Assembly (NCBI RefSeq): GCF_910596095.1
Contig: NC_056534.1
Span: 7,936,990 to 8,000,989 of the forward strand
Direction: 5' to 3'
DNA: 64,000 bases
Source of the DNA: Thunnus maccoyii
Lineage: Eukaryota > Chordata > Actinopteri > Scombriformes > Scombridae
Positions 1-11,424 of this stretch are shown here, piece by piece; positions within the stretch are counted from its first letter, which is position 1, and each line of letters starts with the position of its first letter. A program made the position numbers and the translations under genes. The notes below the pieces were generated by a model, which made no database searches, was not told the DNA's origin, and saw only the letters and a program-made list of their open reading frames with translations.

Positions 1-2137
1 TTGTTCCTTGAAAAAAGTTTTGCACAGTTACTTTAGATTTTCAACATTTCAGCATCTGCAACACAAATACGAGAAAGTGTTTGATTTGACGGTGATACAA
101 ACAAGAACTGAGGTAGAAAGTTTATACTTATACACTTTACAGAAATGTTTGGGATGGTCAACAAACGGTTTCTTAGCTCCTTTCTTTTTACTGTAAAGTT
201 GGTTAAAAAGTGTCCATACAGCTGACTCAGACTCCATCAAGGGTATAATTTGTCTGGTATGTAGTGGATGTTAGATCCTTTTGATGATCTAAATGATGAC
301 TCAGAGGCTTTCCAACTCATGACATCAGTAAAATCCTGGAGAAATCACTGAGTTCATGTATTTTTTCCCAGAAAATGGGCAGAGTTAAAGGAATATTGGC
401 AGGAAACTATCATATAAAATATCAGTATCACTATGGGTATCAACCACATCAGCGCCACCGATCCGCACCAGCCAACAAGTTACGATTTAACTGAAATTTT
501 GCCTGTGAAATTAGGTGGCATCATAGAGTTCAGGTAGGAAAATGAAGGGATGTAAAAACGGTGTGTGGGAAAGTTCCATCAGTTCTTGTTTGTGCTGTCT
601 GTGACGGAGAATGGGTGAAGGAAAAACCAAGCCACGTCAGCAGGCTTGTACACATGACTCTTTATGACAGCTCCTGCCATTTGTCAACAGGACCCAGAAC
701 AGCCGCCAGACACTCTCATAAACCACATGTGTTGAATGCATTAAATCAAGTAAATATGCAAGTTTTATAACAAGTAAAGAGTTATGGTCAAACAGAGAGA
801 GAGGGAGAGGAAAAGGCCACCTCTTCCTCATTTTTGACCGCTACATGACACCAGGAGCGGTCACGGGACATGACTAGTTTCAATTTGATTCATATTAAAG
901 ACTCCTGTTTTGATGATTCTTTAATGAGTTATTGTGGGTTTCTGTATCAGTCTTTAGACATCTGCGAAATTTAGATTATGGCACAAGAGTTTCTTACACC
1001 ACATCCTGTTCCAGTAAATGTTTTACAACTAGACACTAATGTGTTTCCTACTTCACACTTCTGTTCTTCACCAGTAAAATATACCAAAATTAGAAAAACC
1101 CTTTGACATCTATGCAACTGCTACCGAGTAGCTTTTTTTGTAACAGGGCTTTTTCGAAACATTTGCATAAGCAGACAGTTTCCTTTTCAGTTTCCTCTCA
1201 TTTGTGAATCATGATCAACTCATGTTGCATCATAAACATACTTGTCTTTCATCCTTCCATCTCTATAATGCAGTTTGAAATCTCTCCATCTCTATAATTT
1301 TCTGATTCCTACTTTTATTCAGCTTTACGTGAATGTAAAACTGAGTGTAGTCAGACAGCCTTCAACCATATGCACTTGTATTATCGGCAATTTCTCTGTT
1401 TACAGGGTTTTTGTTGCAATTTAAATTAGTTACTTGTTGCTCCCAAGCATATTTTTGCTGCAGAAACTTTACTTGTGCTTCAGTACAACCAAAGATATTT
1501 TGGTTCTGTTTGGTGCTCTTCTCCTGAATTTCACCCAGCGTGACCCTCTACCCCCTCTGTCGGAGTGAATCGTTGTGCTGGTCTTTAGCTGATATCCTCC
1601 ATGGAGGATCTCTGAGCAGCTGAGCTCATTACTGAGGTCATGGACCGCAGATTAGGAAGACAGATTTACTCCCAGAAAGTGGGACGACACGTTTGTTCAC
1701 TGTACTCTACTGTCTTTCTTGTAAGATTACTTGTAAACCTTGTGATTTATTACACAAATACTGGAAATTATGCAAATTCCTAAAAAAAACACAACATATC
1801 TTCATCTGTCCTTCACCTTTTACAGTATATTGCAATGTACGATCATTTCTGTAAGAATGCCTCATAAATGCTGTGACCATACATCACATTTCTTTATATA
1901 CTGTTTACATGGTAACTAGACGGAAAATATACAGCTAACCAGCAGTTCTGCAAAGTATGAGGACTTAGACTCTACTAAGGAAGTGAGACATGTTCCTTTT
2001 TTTCCTCTTCCTTTTATTTACCTCAAACCTATCCAAATAATTTTATCTGGACAAGTTCAAGTGTGCAAGGGCAGTGACAGCTTTTTGGCAACTTGGCACA
2101 CATAGTAGTATCAGTGTATGTGCGTGATCCTGTATGT
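1..2137. other. No gene recognised
   Basis: AT-rich sequence with only short open frames that lack splice context or recognisable protein similarity. I see no RNA gene or clear repeat boundary. It could be intergenic DNA or the distal part of a gene outside the window. Confidence 0.5.
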
Positions 2138-2371
2138 CTATCTTTGTGAGGACTCGAGACCTTAAACGTGACAACATTTTTGTCTGTCCCCACTTCTTCA
2201 AAAGGTCTGTTTGAGAGTTAAAACCCGGTTTTAGGATAAAGGTCAGAATTATGTTGAGGTTAAGGTTAGTAAGAGTTGGGGTTATGCAGTAGTTGTGATG
2301 GTTAAGGATAGGTAGGTTAGGGTTAGGGGCTAGTGAATGTATTATGTCAGTGAGGGTCCTGACAAGTATAG
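2138..2371. mobile_element. Short non-autonomous DNA element with telomere-like core
   Basis: The ends are imperfect inverted copies: ctatctttgtgaggac at 2138 and gtcctgacaagtatag at 2356-2371, about 13 of 16 positions matching when one is reversed. The interior is rich in ggttaggg-like words (2253-2330). The overall pattern resembles a dispersed repeat common in teleosts. No coding capacity is visible. No target-site duplication was confirmed. Confidence 0.5.
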
Positions 2372-4265
2372 AAGAACGAGTTTATGTGTGTGTGTGTAGG
2401 GAGTCTTTTCAGGGCGCTGTAACTGGAGAAATGGGCGGAGAAGGCAGAGAAGCGTGTTTGCAAAAGTACTGTGTTGGGTTTTCATGTTGACATTCCACAG
2501 AAACAGGAAGTAAGTATATTAAGAGGAATTCACACTCCTGACGCATACATTTGATAAATAGGCGCAAATGTCTAACACATGATCATATATCAGACAAATA
2601 TGTAAATAAATAAGTAATAAATAAATGAGTCAAAAGGTTTTACTGCGGCAATTTGTTTCTGAGACATTTGGATGCAGTTTTCTCCCATCGTCTGCAGCTC
2701 CTGGGCGCCCCCTGGTGTCATGAAGTCAAACTGCAATCAAAGATTTTCTTTTCCATAACTGATGATTTACTATAGATTTTTTGTAATAACACAGACTATG
2801 TTAAAAAAAACCCCACAAAAAAACCCCAAACAAACAGACAATTATTGCATGACTCATATTAAGAGGTCAGGGGGATCCCAAGCCAGATTCTCAGTTGGAT
2901 GTCACTGTTATCAACATTTGTTGTTGGAGAGTCAAAGGAATCGGTCAAAAGTCGACATGAAAAACATATTGATTTTCACTGACTGATGTCATGACCTTGT
3001 GTCATAATGTTATGGCACATTTTGGGAAACCAGTATCAGTAGAAGGTCATATGACCACAAGCTGTGTTTACACATGTCAACATGACCCTGCATAAAGGGT
3101 TGGGCAGACCAAGTCTTATTGATTCATTCAAAATGGGTCAGTCCCTCCACATCACTTATACTTTTCAGGTTAGCAGATTTTGCACATTTTAGTTCACTTT
3201 TTACAAATAATATATATATTTTTAAAAGCAAACCACAGACACCTTCCACTAGTGGTTACCATTCATTTAACTATGATGTGTGATGGACCACCTAAATCAA
3301 GCAGGTTTTAACACACTGGAGAGATATTATATCCCATCTGGACTGGGAATGCCTCTGGATCTCCCAAGAGGGGCTGGAACCAGCATGGTTGGATTAACAT
3401 GCTAATGAGTCTCTGGGCAGAATGAGCTGATAGGCTCCCATGAACCCCTCTTTCTTCCCCTTCTCTTGTGCGTTGTGAATTATCCTGGTATCGTGGTAAT
3501 TTGACTAAACACAAATTTATTTAGGAGTATGTAAAATAACTGAGGTCATAAAGCTAGACTTTGACACAGGGCCTCCTTTACAAGAAACGGTCTCGAGATC
3601 AGGTCACTATCATACCATTTTGCTTTAGTCGTGCATATTCCCAAAGTTACAATTCATTAAATTACCAAAGATTTATTGTGAAAAAGGGAACTCAGCGGAT
3701 AAATGTGATTATTATAATTTATGTCATGATATTTTTAGTTGCTGAGTAAGTTGTTGCGATTTCCTTTAAATGTTCTGTTGCATTTTATAGTTTGAGATGA
3801 GTGGTAATGACAAATAGCTAGACTGGAGAGTAAAAGTATTACTCAGATCCAAAACCATAACAATCAAACCTAAGCTGCAGCCATATGTCTCGTCATACTT
3901 GCAAAATTAACATATGTAGGTTTCGATTCTTTTTACCGCTCACACAAAAAGCTGCACAGCACACCACCACCCACCACGACCTCAATAATAAAGTAGAAGT
4001 ATCACCTCTCTGACTAAAACTGAAAATGTATAAGTAGTTCTTATAAGTAGAAACTTACGGCAGAGGTGTTGTTTTGGATTGCATTAGATTGTACAGGTTC
4101 CTAATAAAGTGCTTGTATGGATTATGCACACTGTATCAGGATCCACTGAACATGTGCTGCCTGAATGTAGTTGTTATGGTGAACAAAGTGAACCAGTATT
4201 AGCACTAAAACAAAAACAAACAACACTACATTAGGAAATATCATTGGGATGACATCATGAGAAAT
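2372..4265. other. No gene recognised
   Basis: Intergenic-type sequence. It holds a short (gt) run at 2386-2397, an A/C-rich stretch near 2802-2840 and only small frames without splice signals. Nothing else is supported. Confidence 0.45.
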
Positions 4266-4345
4266 ATAAGCCTGTGGTAGGCAAATAGCGGCCCGTGGGC
4301 CAAATCTGGCCCTCTGACAAAAATATTTGGCCCTCTAAAAAAAAG
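4266..4345. mobile_element. Fragment of a hAT-type transposon end
   Basis: The words gcggcccgtgggccaaat and tctggccctctgac recall the G/C-rich ends seen in vertebrate hAT (Charlie-like) transposons, which carry a run of the type 'cggcccgcgggccaaatctggccc'. Only one end is visible and no partner end was found, so this is a remnant. The family call is from memory of the motif. Confidence 0.35.
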
Positions 4346-5029
4346 CTGAAGTTTCCCTTTCACATGACTCTTCATAAATAGTAATACAGTAGATAACAAT
4401 ATAAACACAAGACTCATGTAAATCCCAATAGATTTGACCTCATAACATCTTACATATTTACCTGATGAATAACAAAGCCTACGTAACATAATTTGGCTGA
4501 TCTGAGCTGAACAGATTTATGTCAATACTCATATTTTAACTTCAACCACAAATGAAACAGGTCACTGTTTATTGTGTTTGGATAAGTTATCAGTTACATT
4601 TCTAGTCTTGTAGTGTAACACAAAGGATATGTTCATGTTTATGAGTCGGTTTTTGAGTATTAACATAAGCTGCTGTCACTCTATGAGCCCTCACTCACTG
4701 ATGGGAATTATGAAATCTGCCCTCAGATGCAACCCTAAAACTTCTATGTAAATCAGTTTATTCTTGAATGAATTAAAGGAAATTAATAGAACATATTGGG
4801 CTTTGTTTTTACCGTAAGTGCTGATCCCTGCTATAGGCCATTAAAATACATAAGATCAGTCTAGACTCACATTCAGTCCAGCAGGTGGAGGTAAAGTATT
4901 CTTGAGCTGGTTTGCCAACCGCCCATAAATGCACAGAGGAGTTCCTGTTGTTGAATGACTAAAGACTATTGAGCCAATGATTTATTTAATACAATGTTCG
5001 GTTAGCTTCGTTTCTGTCCGCATTGGCTG
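4346..5029. other. Upstream region of the HIT-domain gene
   Basis: No gene is seen. It presumably contains the promoter of the plus-strand gene starting at 5030. No TATA box or other element could be assigned with confidence. Confidence 0.4.
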
Positions 5030-8000
5030 ATGTGGAGAAGCGGAACCGCTGTCACCGTTTTTATCGCTGTTGCTGCTTTTTACACCACTTTTCTCTACGA
5101 AGAAACAGAAACAGAAGACAGGTCGGTTTGAGTCCAACTTTCTACTTTATGCTGTTTACAAGGTCTTTTATCAGAAGGTAAGCTAGGACGGGTAAATTTA
5201 TATGAATTACTAACTATGTAAAGTAAGGTCTGCTCCCGGCCAGGCTGTTATGCCGAACTCCATTCAAAAAGTAGATGTTTATGGCAGAGAGACAGTCTTT
5301 AAACTGTAAAACCTGAAGATACACCGTCAATCTAACCTTTCTCTGAATCAGCTGGATCCACAGGTGCAATCGGCATGCATAACTTAGCTGCTTGTATTTC
5401 TGTGCAACTTGACGTTTGTTGAAGTCGATATCAGTAAAAATTAACGAACATAAGCAGCCATGATGTTATCTTATTTAAGTTTTTACTCCGACAGATTTAT
5501 CTGAGCTGATAAAAAAGCGAGTGGCATGTAATTTTCCGGTTTAGATAAGGTCAGAAATAAAACGTGAAAGATAAATTCAACAGAAAACTTTTTGCGGCTT
5601 TAGCTCTCGCGCTCCAGCTGTTAACCAACAGTCACATGATAGTTGAGTCACACGTGATCAGTATTCTTACATAAGCGACGATTGATTCAAAATCAATAAT
5701 ATGATCACGATCCTCATCTGATGTACCTGAACTGTAGCATCGTAGGATGTTTCACAGGTGTCACTGCCGAACTACTGACAGATAGCTGGAGACCGTCTCA
5801 GAAGTACAAGACGATGCAATTTTGATTTGATTTATTATCACATCTTTATTTTCTTTAACATCAACACGCAGCGTTAACATGAAATTAACTTTAATAAAAC
5901 TATCTAATCATTTAGACTCAGTATTTCCTCTTTCTATCAAGACAGAGTATTATTTCACTCCCTCCTTTAACCAAGCAAATGTTAAAAGCGTGTAAACCTG
6001 AAGACTAAAAAAAAATAATGATGCAACCCTGTTATTTATTAAAAAAAAACAAAAATGTTGGATTTTATGGGTTAAAGATTTAAAAAAAGCTTTTGTCATA
6101 CATTGAAAGTGAAAAAATAGTGAACCTTTTTGTTTTAGAGTACAACACAAGAAATTCCTTTTTTTATTTTGCATTTTATTCTCACCATAAACCTCTGCCA
6201 CCAACGCTGAGTGGGTGGTTGTTCTTCAAAATATATGATAAGCTGTTTGAATGTACTGAAGGAGGGTTTTAGAATTATTATTAACAATGATTAAACTTAA
6301 TCGTCAGACATTAGAAAGTTTATAAAAACAAACCCTTGTTTAAACTTGAAATAGTCATGGTGTTTTTGCTTTCTGGGCACTGCCAATCAGCTCTAAAACT
6401 GAAATAACCATCTTTATTAAGTCTTTTTAGTTCCATTCTTTTCGGCTGCTCATACAAAAAACTGTTTTGTAAAAATGAGTGTTTACACAGATACCAAAGG
6501 AAATATTATCTCCCTTTTTCTAGACAAACTGCAGCTGTTTTTGAAAAATAAATGACTGAATATGTACTTAACTCTAAATTTCAATACATATTTTAACACT
6601 ACCACATAGCTTAATTTTAAATATGACAAAAATTATTCAAACAATAGAACAAAAATAACCTTACTTTAAAATTCTTTAAAAAAGTCTTCTCAGTTCAGAC
6701 TGTATGGGGATGCTCAAAACAGTATGATTATTATTTACCAAAATACCTATCTACTGCATGACTGCTGCCCCCTTTTCTATTATTTTATTCGATTATTTTG
6801 TCTTATAGGCATTCAGAATGTAACTTAATGGAAATACCCTCAAATCTGTACCTTTTTTTTTTTTAATGGAAAAAAACTCTTGTCTCATCCATATCCTCCA
6901 TCCTTTCCTCTTCCCTCTTGGCTCCTGGCTCTGCAGAATGTCCTCCACGCTTCCCCGTCATGTCATCTGGGAGTCAGAGGGGCTGGTGGCCTACCTTCAT
7001 CCCCGGCCCTGGACTCCAGGCTCTGTTATCCTGGAGCGCAGCAATCCTGGCAGACCGGGAGGCAGCATCTTCCACCTGGAGGAGCCCGAATACTTATCCT
7101 GGCTGCTGGGGGCGAGAACCATCGCAGAGCTGCTGTGCGACAGGCTCGGGGTTCGGAGGTGTGCTCTGGTCGCCAGACCTCACAGAGACAGACCTGCCCA
7201 GGTGAGTAAGTCTATGACTAGTAGACTGGTTTACTGTACAGTGCAGCCAGTGGAAAGTTTTAAAGGTTAGTGATATTTTAGGATTTAAGCTATTTTTTGC
7301 TGATTTAGCTTTGCTGGCATTGGAGTCTTCTGATGTCAAGTGATCGAATATTACCCTAAAATTCTGCTCCTGTCATGGTGGAAAAACCTCTGAAACAACA
7401 TTTAGAGGTTTTTCTTGGTGGTACAAACAATGATCTCATCACCATTAGCAGTTACAGCTCTCATGGGGTAGAAGTGTAGTTGTTGATAATACTATTAATC
7501 TTTGATTATTTTCTCAATTAATCTTTTTGTCAATAAAATGTCCTGTTATAATTTCCCAGAGTCAAAAGTGATGTCTTCAAATGTCTTGTTATATCTGACC
7601 AACAGCCCCAAACCCAAAGATAATCAGTTTACTATCATGTATGACACAGGAAAGCATTAAATCTTCATATTTGAGAAACTCAAGCCTGCAAATGTTCAGC
7701 ATCTTTACTTACAAAATGATTAAAACAATAATTTGAGTATCTGAATAGTTGCAGATTAATTCTCTGTTGATAGACTAATCAACTATTCGTTGCAGAACTA
7801 TAATTATCCATTAATGAATGTTGATATAAAATTCATTTGAAGAGGAATTTTGTGAAAAATTACTTATTTTGTATGATCATTTTGCAGACTGATAAATATC
7901 AGTGTAATGCTTACGTCTTCAATTTTCAAACTTTCTTTTAAATAGCAAACAAGTAAATCAGAAACAGAAAACTCTTTACCATTTTCTAGGGGAAGTCAAA

Positions 8001-8868
8001 AATTTAATGTATGCAGTGAAGTCAGCAGGCAGCTGATTGTTAAATTCCTGAAGGTACCAGTATAACTGAACCACTTTGTGTTAAGAAAAGCAAATGTAAA
8101 AACTCTCATTAACTGGCTGTAGTTGAATTACTTCTGTGTTCATGTCAGTCTGTGTCACAGTTACTTTATGTACATTTACTTTGCTCCTGGTGACCACAGA
8201 TCAGTGTCCTCCCTCTGCATGGCCTGGATGCAGAGTGGCGCCCTCACCTGGCAGGAGATGAGGAGCACAATGCCCACGATCCAGGATTCTGCACCTCCAA
8301 GACTGCTCCCCGATGGAGTGACCCCAGCCTGACTGAAATCCAAACCAAGATTCGAGCCAAGCTCCCGGTCCCTGATGCCCCACACAATGTGACGTTCCTC
8401 GGGGACGATCCAGCTCACCCTGGCCTGTTCTCACGCATTGTTCGCGGGGAGGAGCAACAGTGGCGGGTGTGGGACGACGAGGGTCACGTGGCCTTTCTCA
8501 CTCCTTTCCCAAACTCCCCCGGCTTTACTGTGCTGGTCCCACGCCGACCTTTGACCTCGGATATATTCAGACTAGAAAAGAAGGATTATGAGGGGTTGGT
8601 GCTGGCGACCCGGAAGGTGTCGCGGCTTCTGGAGGAGGGGTTGAGTGCCTGGGGGGTTGGGCTTATTTTTGAGGGTTTTGAGATTGACTACGCTCATGCC
8701 AAGTTGATCCCGCTGCTCTCACCCTCATCTTCAGGGGGAGGAGATGACAAAACTAAACCACGACCTCCCCAGTTCCACCCCACTTACCCTGGATATGTGA
8801 CCTCAGAAGACGGGCCTGAAGCCAGCCTGGACAGCCTGAAGGAGGTACACACCAAAATTACTGTGTAA
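5030..8868 (+). CDS. Tandem HIT-domain protein with N-terminal membrane anchor (3 exons)
   Basis: Exons 5030-5121, 6937-7201 and 8200-8868 join in frame (donors gacag/gtcggt and cccag/gtgagt; acceptors ctctgcag and gaccacag) to give 341 residues. Exon 1 encodes 31 residues with a hydrophobic stretch (about residues 6-23, GTAVTVFIAVAAFYTTFL) then an acidic EETETED tail, as in a signal anchor. The rest holds two HIT-like halves. The second (GLFSRIVRGEE to YAHAKLIPLL) keeps one histidine at the usual nucleophile position (His254 counting from the exon 2 methionine at 6938, codon 8695-8697) but has Tyr and Lys where flanking triad histidines stand. The first ends AQISVLPLHGL, with Gln at that position, so it is probably inactive. 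HIT proteins hydrolyse or transfer nucleotidyl groups; substrate here is unknown. The C-terminus (YPGYVTSEDGP) resembles bacterial HIT relatives. The stop is at 8866-8868, with ATTAAA at 9189-9194 as a possible poly(A) signal. A start at 6938 would give a soluble 310-residue form. Confidence 0.8.
5122..5183 (+). promoter_or_regulatory. Two alternative splice donors of HIT gene exon 1
   Basis: The proximal donor (GT at 5122, gacag/gtcggt) keeps the hydrophobic N-terminus in frame with exon 2. A second donor (GT at 5178, cagaag/gtaagc) fits the consensus better, but reading into it meets a stop right after EDRSV. Its use would turn the first ATG into a 33-codon upstream frame and shift translation to the ATG at 6938. 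Which one is used cannot be told from sequence. Confidence 0.5.
7477..7800 (+). mobile_element. hAT-type MITE (copy 1, in HIT gene intron 2)
   Basis: It shares the order of words seen in four other copies in this window: gattattttctcaattaat near the start, cttcaaatgtcttgtt and agtttactatcat inside, and ttcgttgcag at the end. The family has ends of the type CAGGGCTGCAACTAA. This copy is diverged at its left end and lies wholly in the intron between 7201 and 8200. Confidence 0.6.
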
Positions 8869-11401
8869 AACTGTTACTTATAGTTTGATTCCTACTCATG
8901 TGCTAAACTCACTCAAGTGTTAACATGATCAGTATAACAGTTTGAATCCTTCTCAACCTTTAGGAATTAACAAGGGGTGTCAGAAATAACAGAAACACCT
9001 TGAAAATGTCCTGATGCAAACAGGAAGTCATGGTTCAGGGGTGTTGATTGGGCAGAAAATGACAAAAATAGCATATTCTCGCCAATTATGTATAATGAAA
9101 TTATTTTGCTTTATTAATAGGCTGCAGGTGCATCCAAGATTGAGACAATGTTTACAAAACTCACATGAAAATGTCCCCCCAATTTAACATTAAATCACAT
9201 TCCTCTAAGACTATTTTTATTTTGTCACTACACCATCATTTCTGTCAGAATCATTACTGCCCTGTAAACCTGTCTTATCTTTGGTTAATCATCACAGCAC
9301 AAGGATGTGGCTTATACCTACCATACACTAGACGACTTGAAAAGACTTTGAAAACACTAGGGTATGACACCCTCTCACATCTTAAGACAGTTCTTAGTCA
9401 CAGACTAATATTTCTTGATCTCTGTGGCTCCTACCAGCTTCAACATCTACCACAGACATCTCCCTTATAGTGTAGATATTACAGCTGTTGCTCCGTCTCC
9501 GTTTGTTTAACTGCGGTTAATCTGGGTTTAAACCTAAAGTAACTAACCTGAGGACCCAGAGTGAACACAAACAAATGCTATTATGTTCTTTCTCTCGCTG
9601 TTCACTGTTAGTACATTTCTACAGATCTCTCAGCATTTAATTGTTAATGTTAATATTGATGTTGTTAATGTTAATTTGTTTAACTGTGTTTATAATCAAG
9701 GTTGAAACGTTATTATCATGGAGTCTGTTCTCTTCTCTCTGTGTATTCCACACTATCAGGCTTTACACAAAATATAGAGAAACCTGCATTTATACACCAT
9801 TCATTTACTGGCAATATGTGCCTAATTTTATATTTTGCATATTTGTGTAACACATCACTTCACTGTAAAATAGTTATTTTCATTTTTTGGCTGCCGGTCC
9901 AGTGGAAATATACAAGGGACCAGTAAAACTGATCTACTAACCAACTGGGCCAGTGGGGAAAATTTTTTACATTGAACCCTGAATAGTGCCCAGCAAAGTG
10001 ACTTGTTTCCACTAGAGTTCTGAGATCTGATTAAATCGTGCGTGACTTGCATTTCAGACCAGCTCTAATGAGCCTCTGTCAGTTACGAGGCTGCAAGATG
10101 CAAGTTGAGAAGTTGTAAGTGGAATAAACTGATGATGTGTTACCTGTCAGGAGAACAGCTGATGTTTTGTTAGGAGACTTTTTCCTTTCTGTTTGTGAAC
10201 AGAACGTATCTTCTAAAGTTATCATTTTCTATAGCTCAGAATAAAAGATAACACATCATCAAAAATAAGTGATTGTGTACACATTCTACATTTATTTTGA
10301 CATTTAATATGTACCAAATGAGACTCAATAGTTTGTTTATTTTAAATATCAAGCAGTTTTTTATTAATTGATAAAAGCGTCTGTAAAATTCAGTTTTTAT
10401 AATCAATATGAGATGCAAAGACAAATCATTGCACATCAAATTATTTCACACATATACTGTAAACTGACAATTTATAAACTTTTGATCAATATAAACTTAT
10501 TTATATCAAATATCATTCCTCATATATGGATGTTTAAATATCAGATGTTGAAATTTAAAATGCTATAACTGTTTTGAAAAAAGAAAATGTCTTTGAGAAA
10601 TGTTTCTTAGAAACAGACTCAACCACAGACATAACTTACATCATTTTTTGATAAAACTGGTTTCTGTCTTCTGCCATTTATTGTTTTGAGAGTTTAAATC
10701 ACATTTGTACAGTCATAACTCTTTGTCTTGGTCTTCTTTAATTAATTACAGTGGGTTATATTTAGTTTTTTAAACACTTACATAATCTGTGTGCTCACTC
10801 ATTGCACTGCTGCTAATTGGTCCCACAGTGCGTTACTGATTACGAGGGTTAATTAATGACTGGCTAAGTGCTTAATCAGTGATGTGTAAACCAGCCATTG
10901 CCCCAGGCTGTCATTAAAGTGGACAAATAGTTTTACCTCTGCATCATCTACTTCTGTTGTTAATGACTTTCACTGTTTCCTACAACGCCTCAAAGAAGCT
11001 TCCATGAACCAGCTGGATTTCAGCTACTGGTTGCAGGTTTTGGTGGAGAAAGCCTGCCTTGAAAGCCTCCATTCTGATGTACTGAAGCTACTTTTGGAGG
11101 AAAATCTTTTTATTTTTTAGCCTTTTCTTATGATTTCTGAAGTAAAGGTGTGAATTAGTGAGTTGAGAAAGAAACTCTTTTGCTATGATTTTGATAGTTG
11201 GCACCAAAACTTGATCTTGACAGATTCTGTTAAGGTAGTTTCACTGAATTTTCTTATTTTAATGTCAGATTTAGTCACATTTGTTCTGTTCTCCATTGTA
11301 AACATGTAAATATTCTTGAGAATATGACATGAAACAACAAAATGTGGTACATGCAGGGTTCTCTTCCAATCACCTTTTTCAAAGACTTTTCCAAGATGGC
11401 G
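8869..11401. other. Intergenic region between convergent genes
   Basis: It separates the 3' ends of the HIT gene (+) and the GPCR gene (-). The first 300 bases are probably HIT-gene 3'UTR. The rest is AT-rich with no supported gene; open frames here are short and lack splice signals. Confidence 0.5.
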
Positions 11402-11407
11402 TTTATT
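11402..11407 (-). terminator. Poly(A) signal of the GPCR gene
   Basis: TTTATT on the plus strand reads AATAAA on the minus strand, 17 bases after the GPCR stop codon. If used, the 3'UTR is very short. Confidence 0.45.
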
Positions 11408-11424
11408 TATAATTGGAGGCCCCA

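Noticed and set aside
2253-2330. Interstitial telomere
   Set aside because: The words are irregular and lie inside an element with inverted ends.
6866-6937. Start of the HIT protein at the ATG at 6866
   Set aside because: The sequence up to 6936 is a polypyrimidine tract and cag acceptor, so it is intron. The exon starts at 6937.
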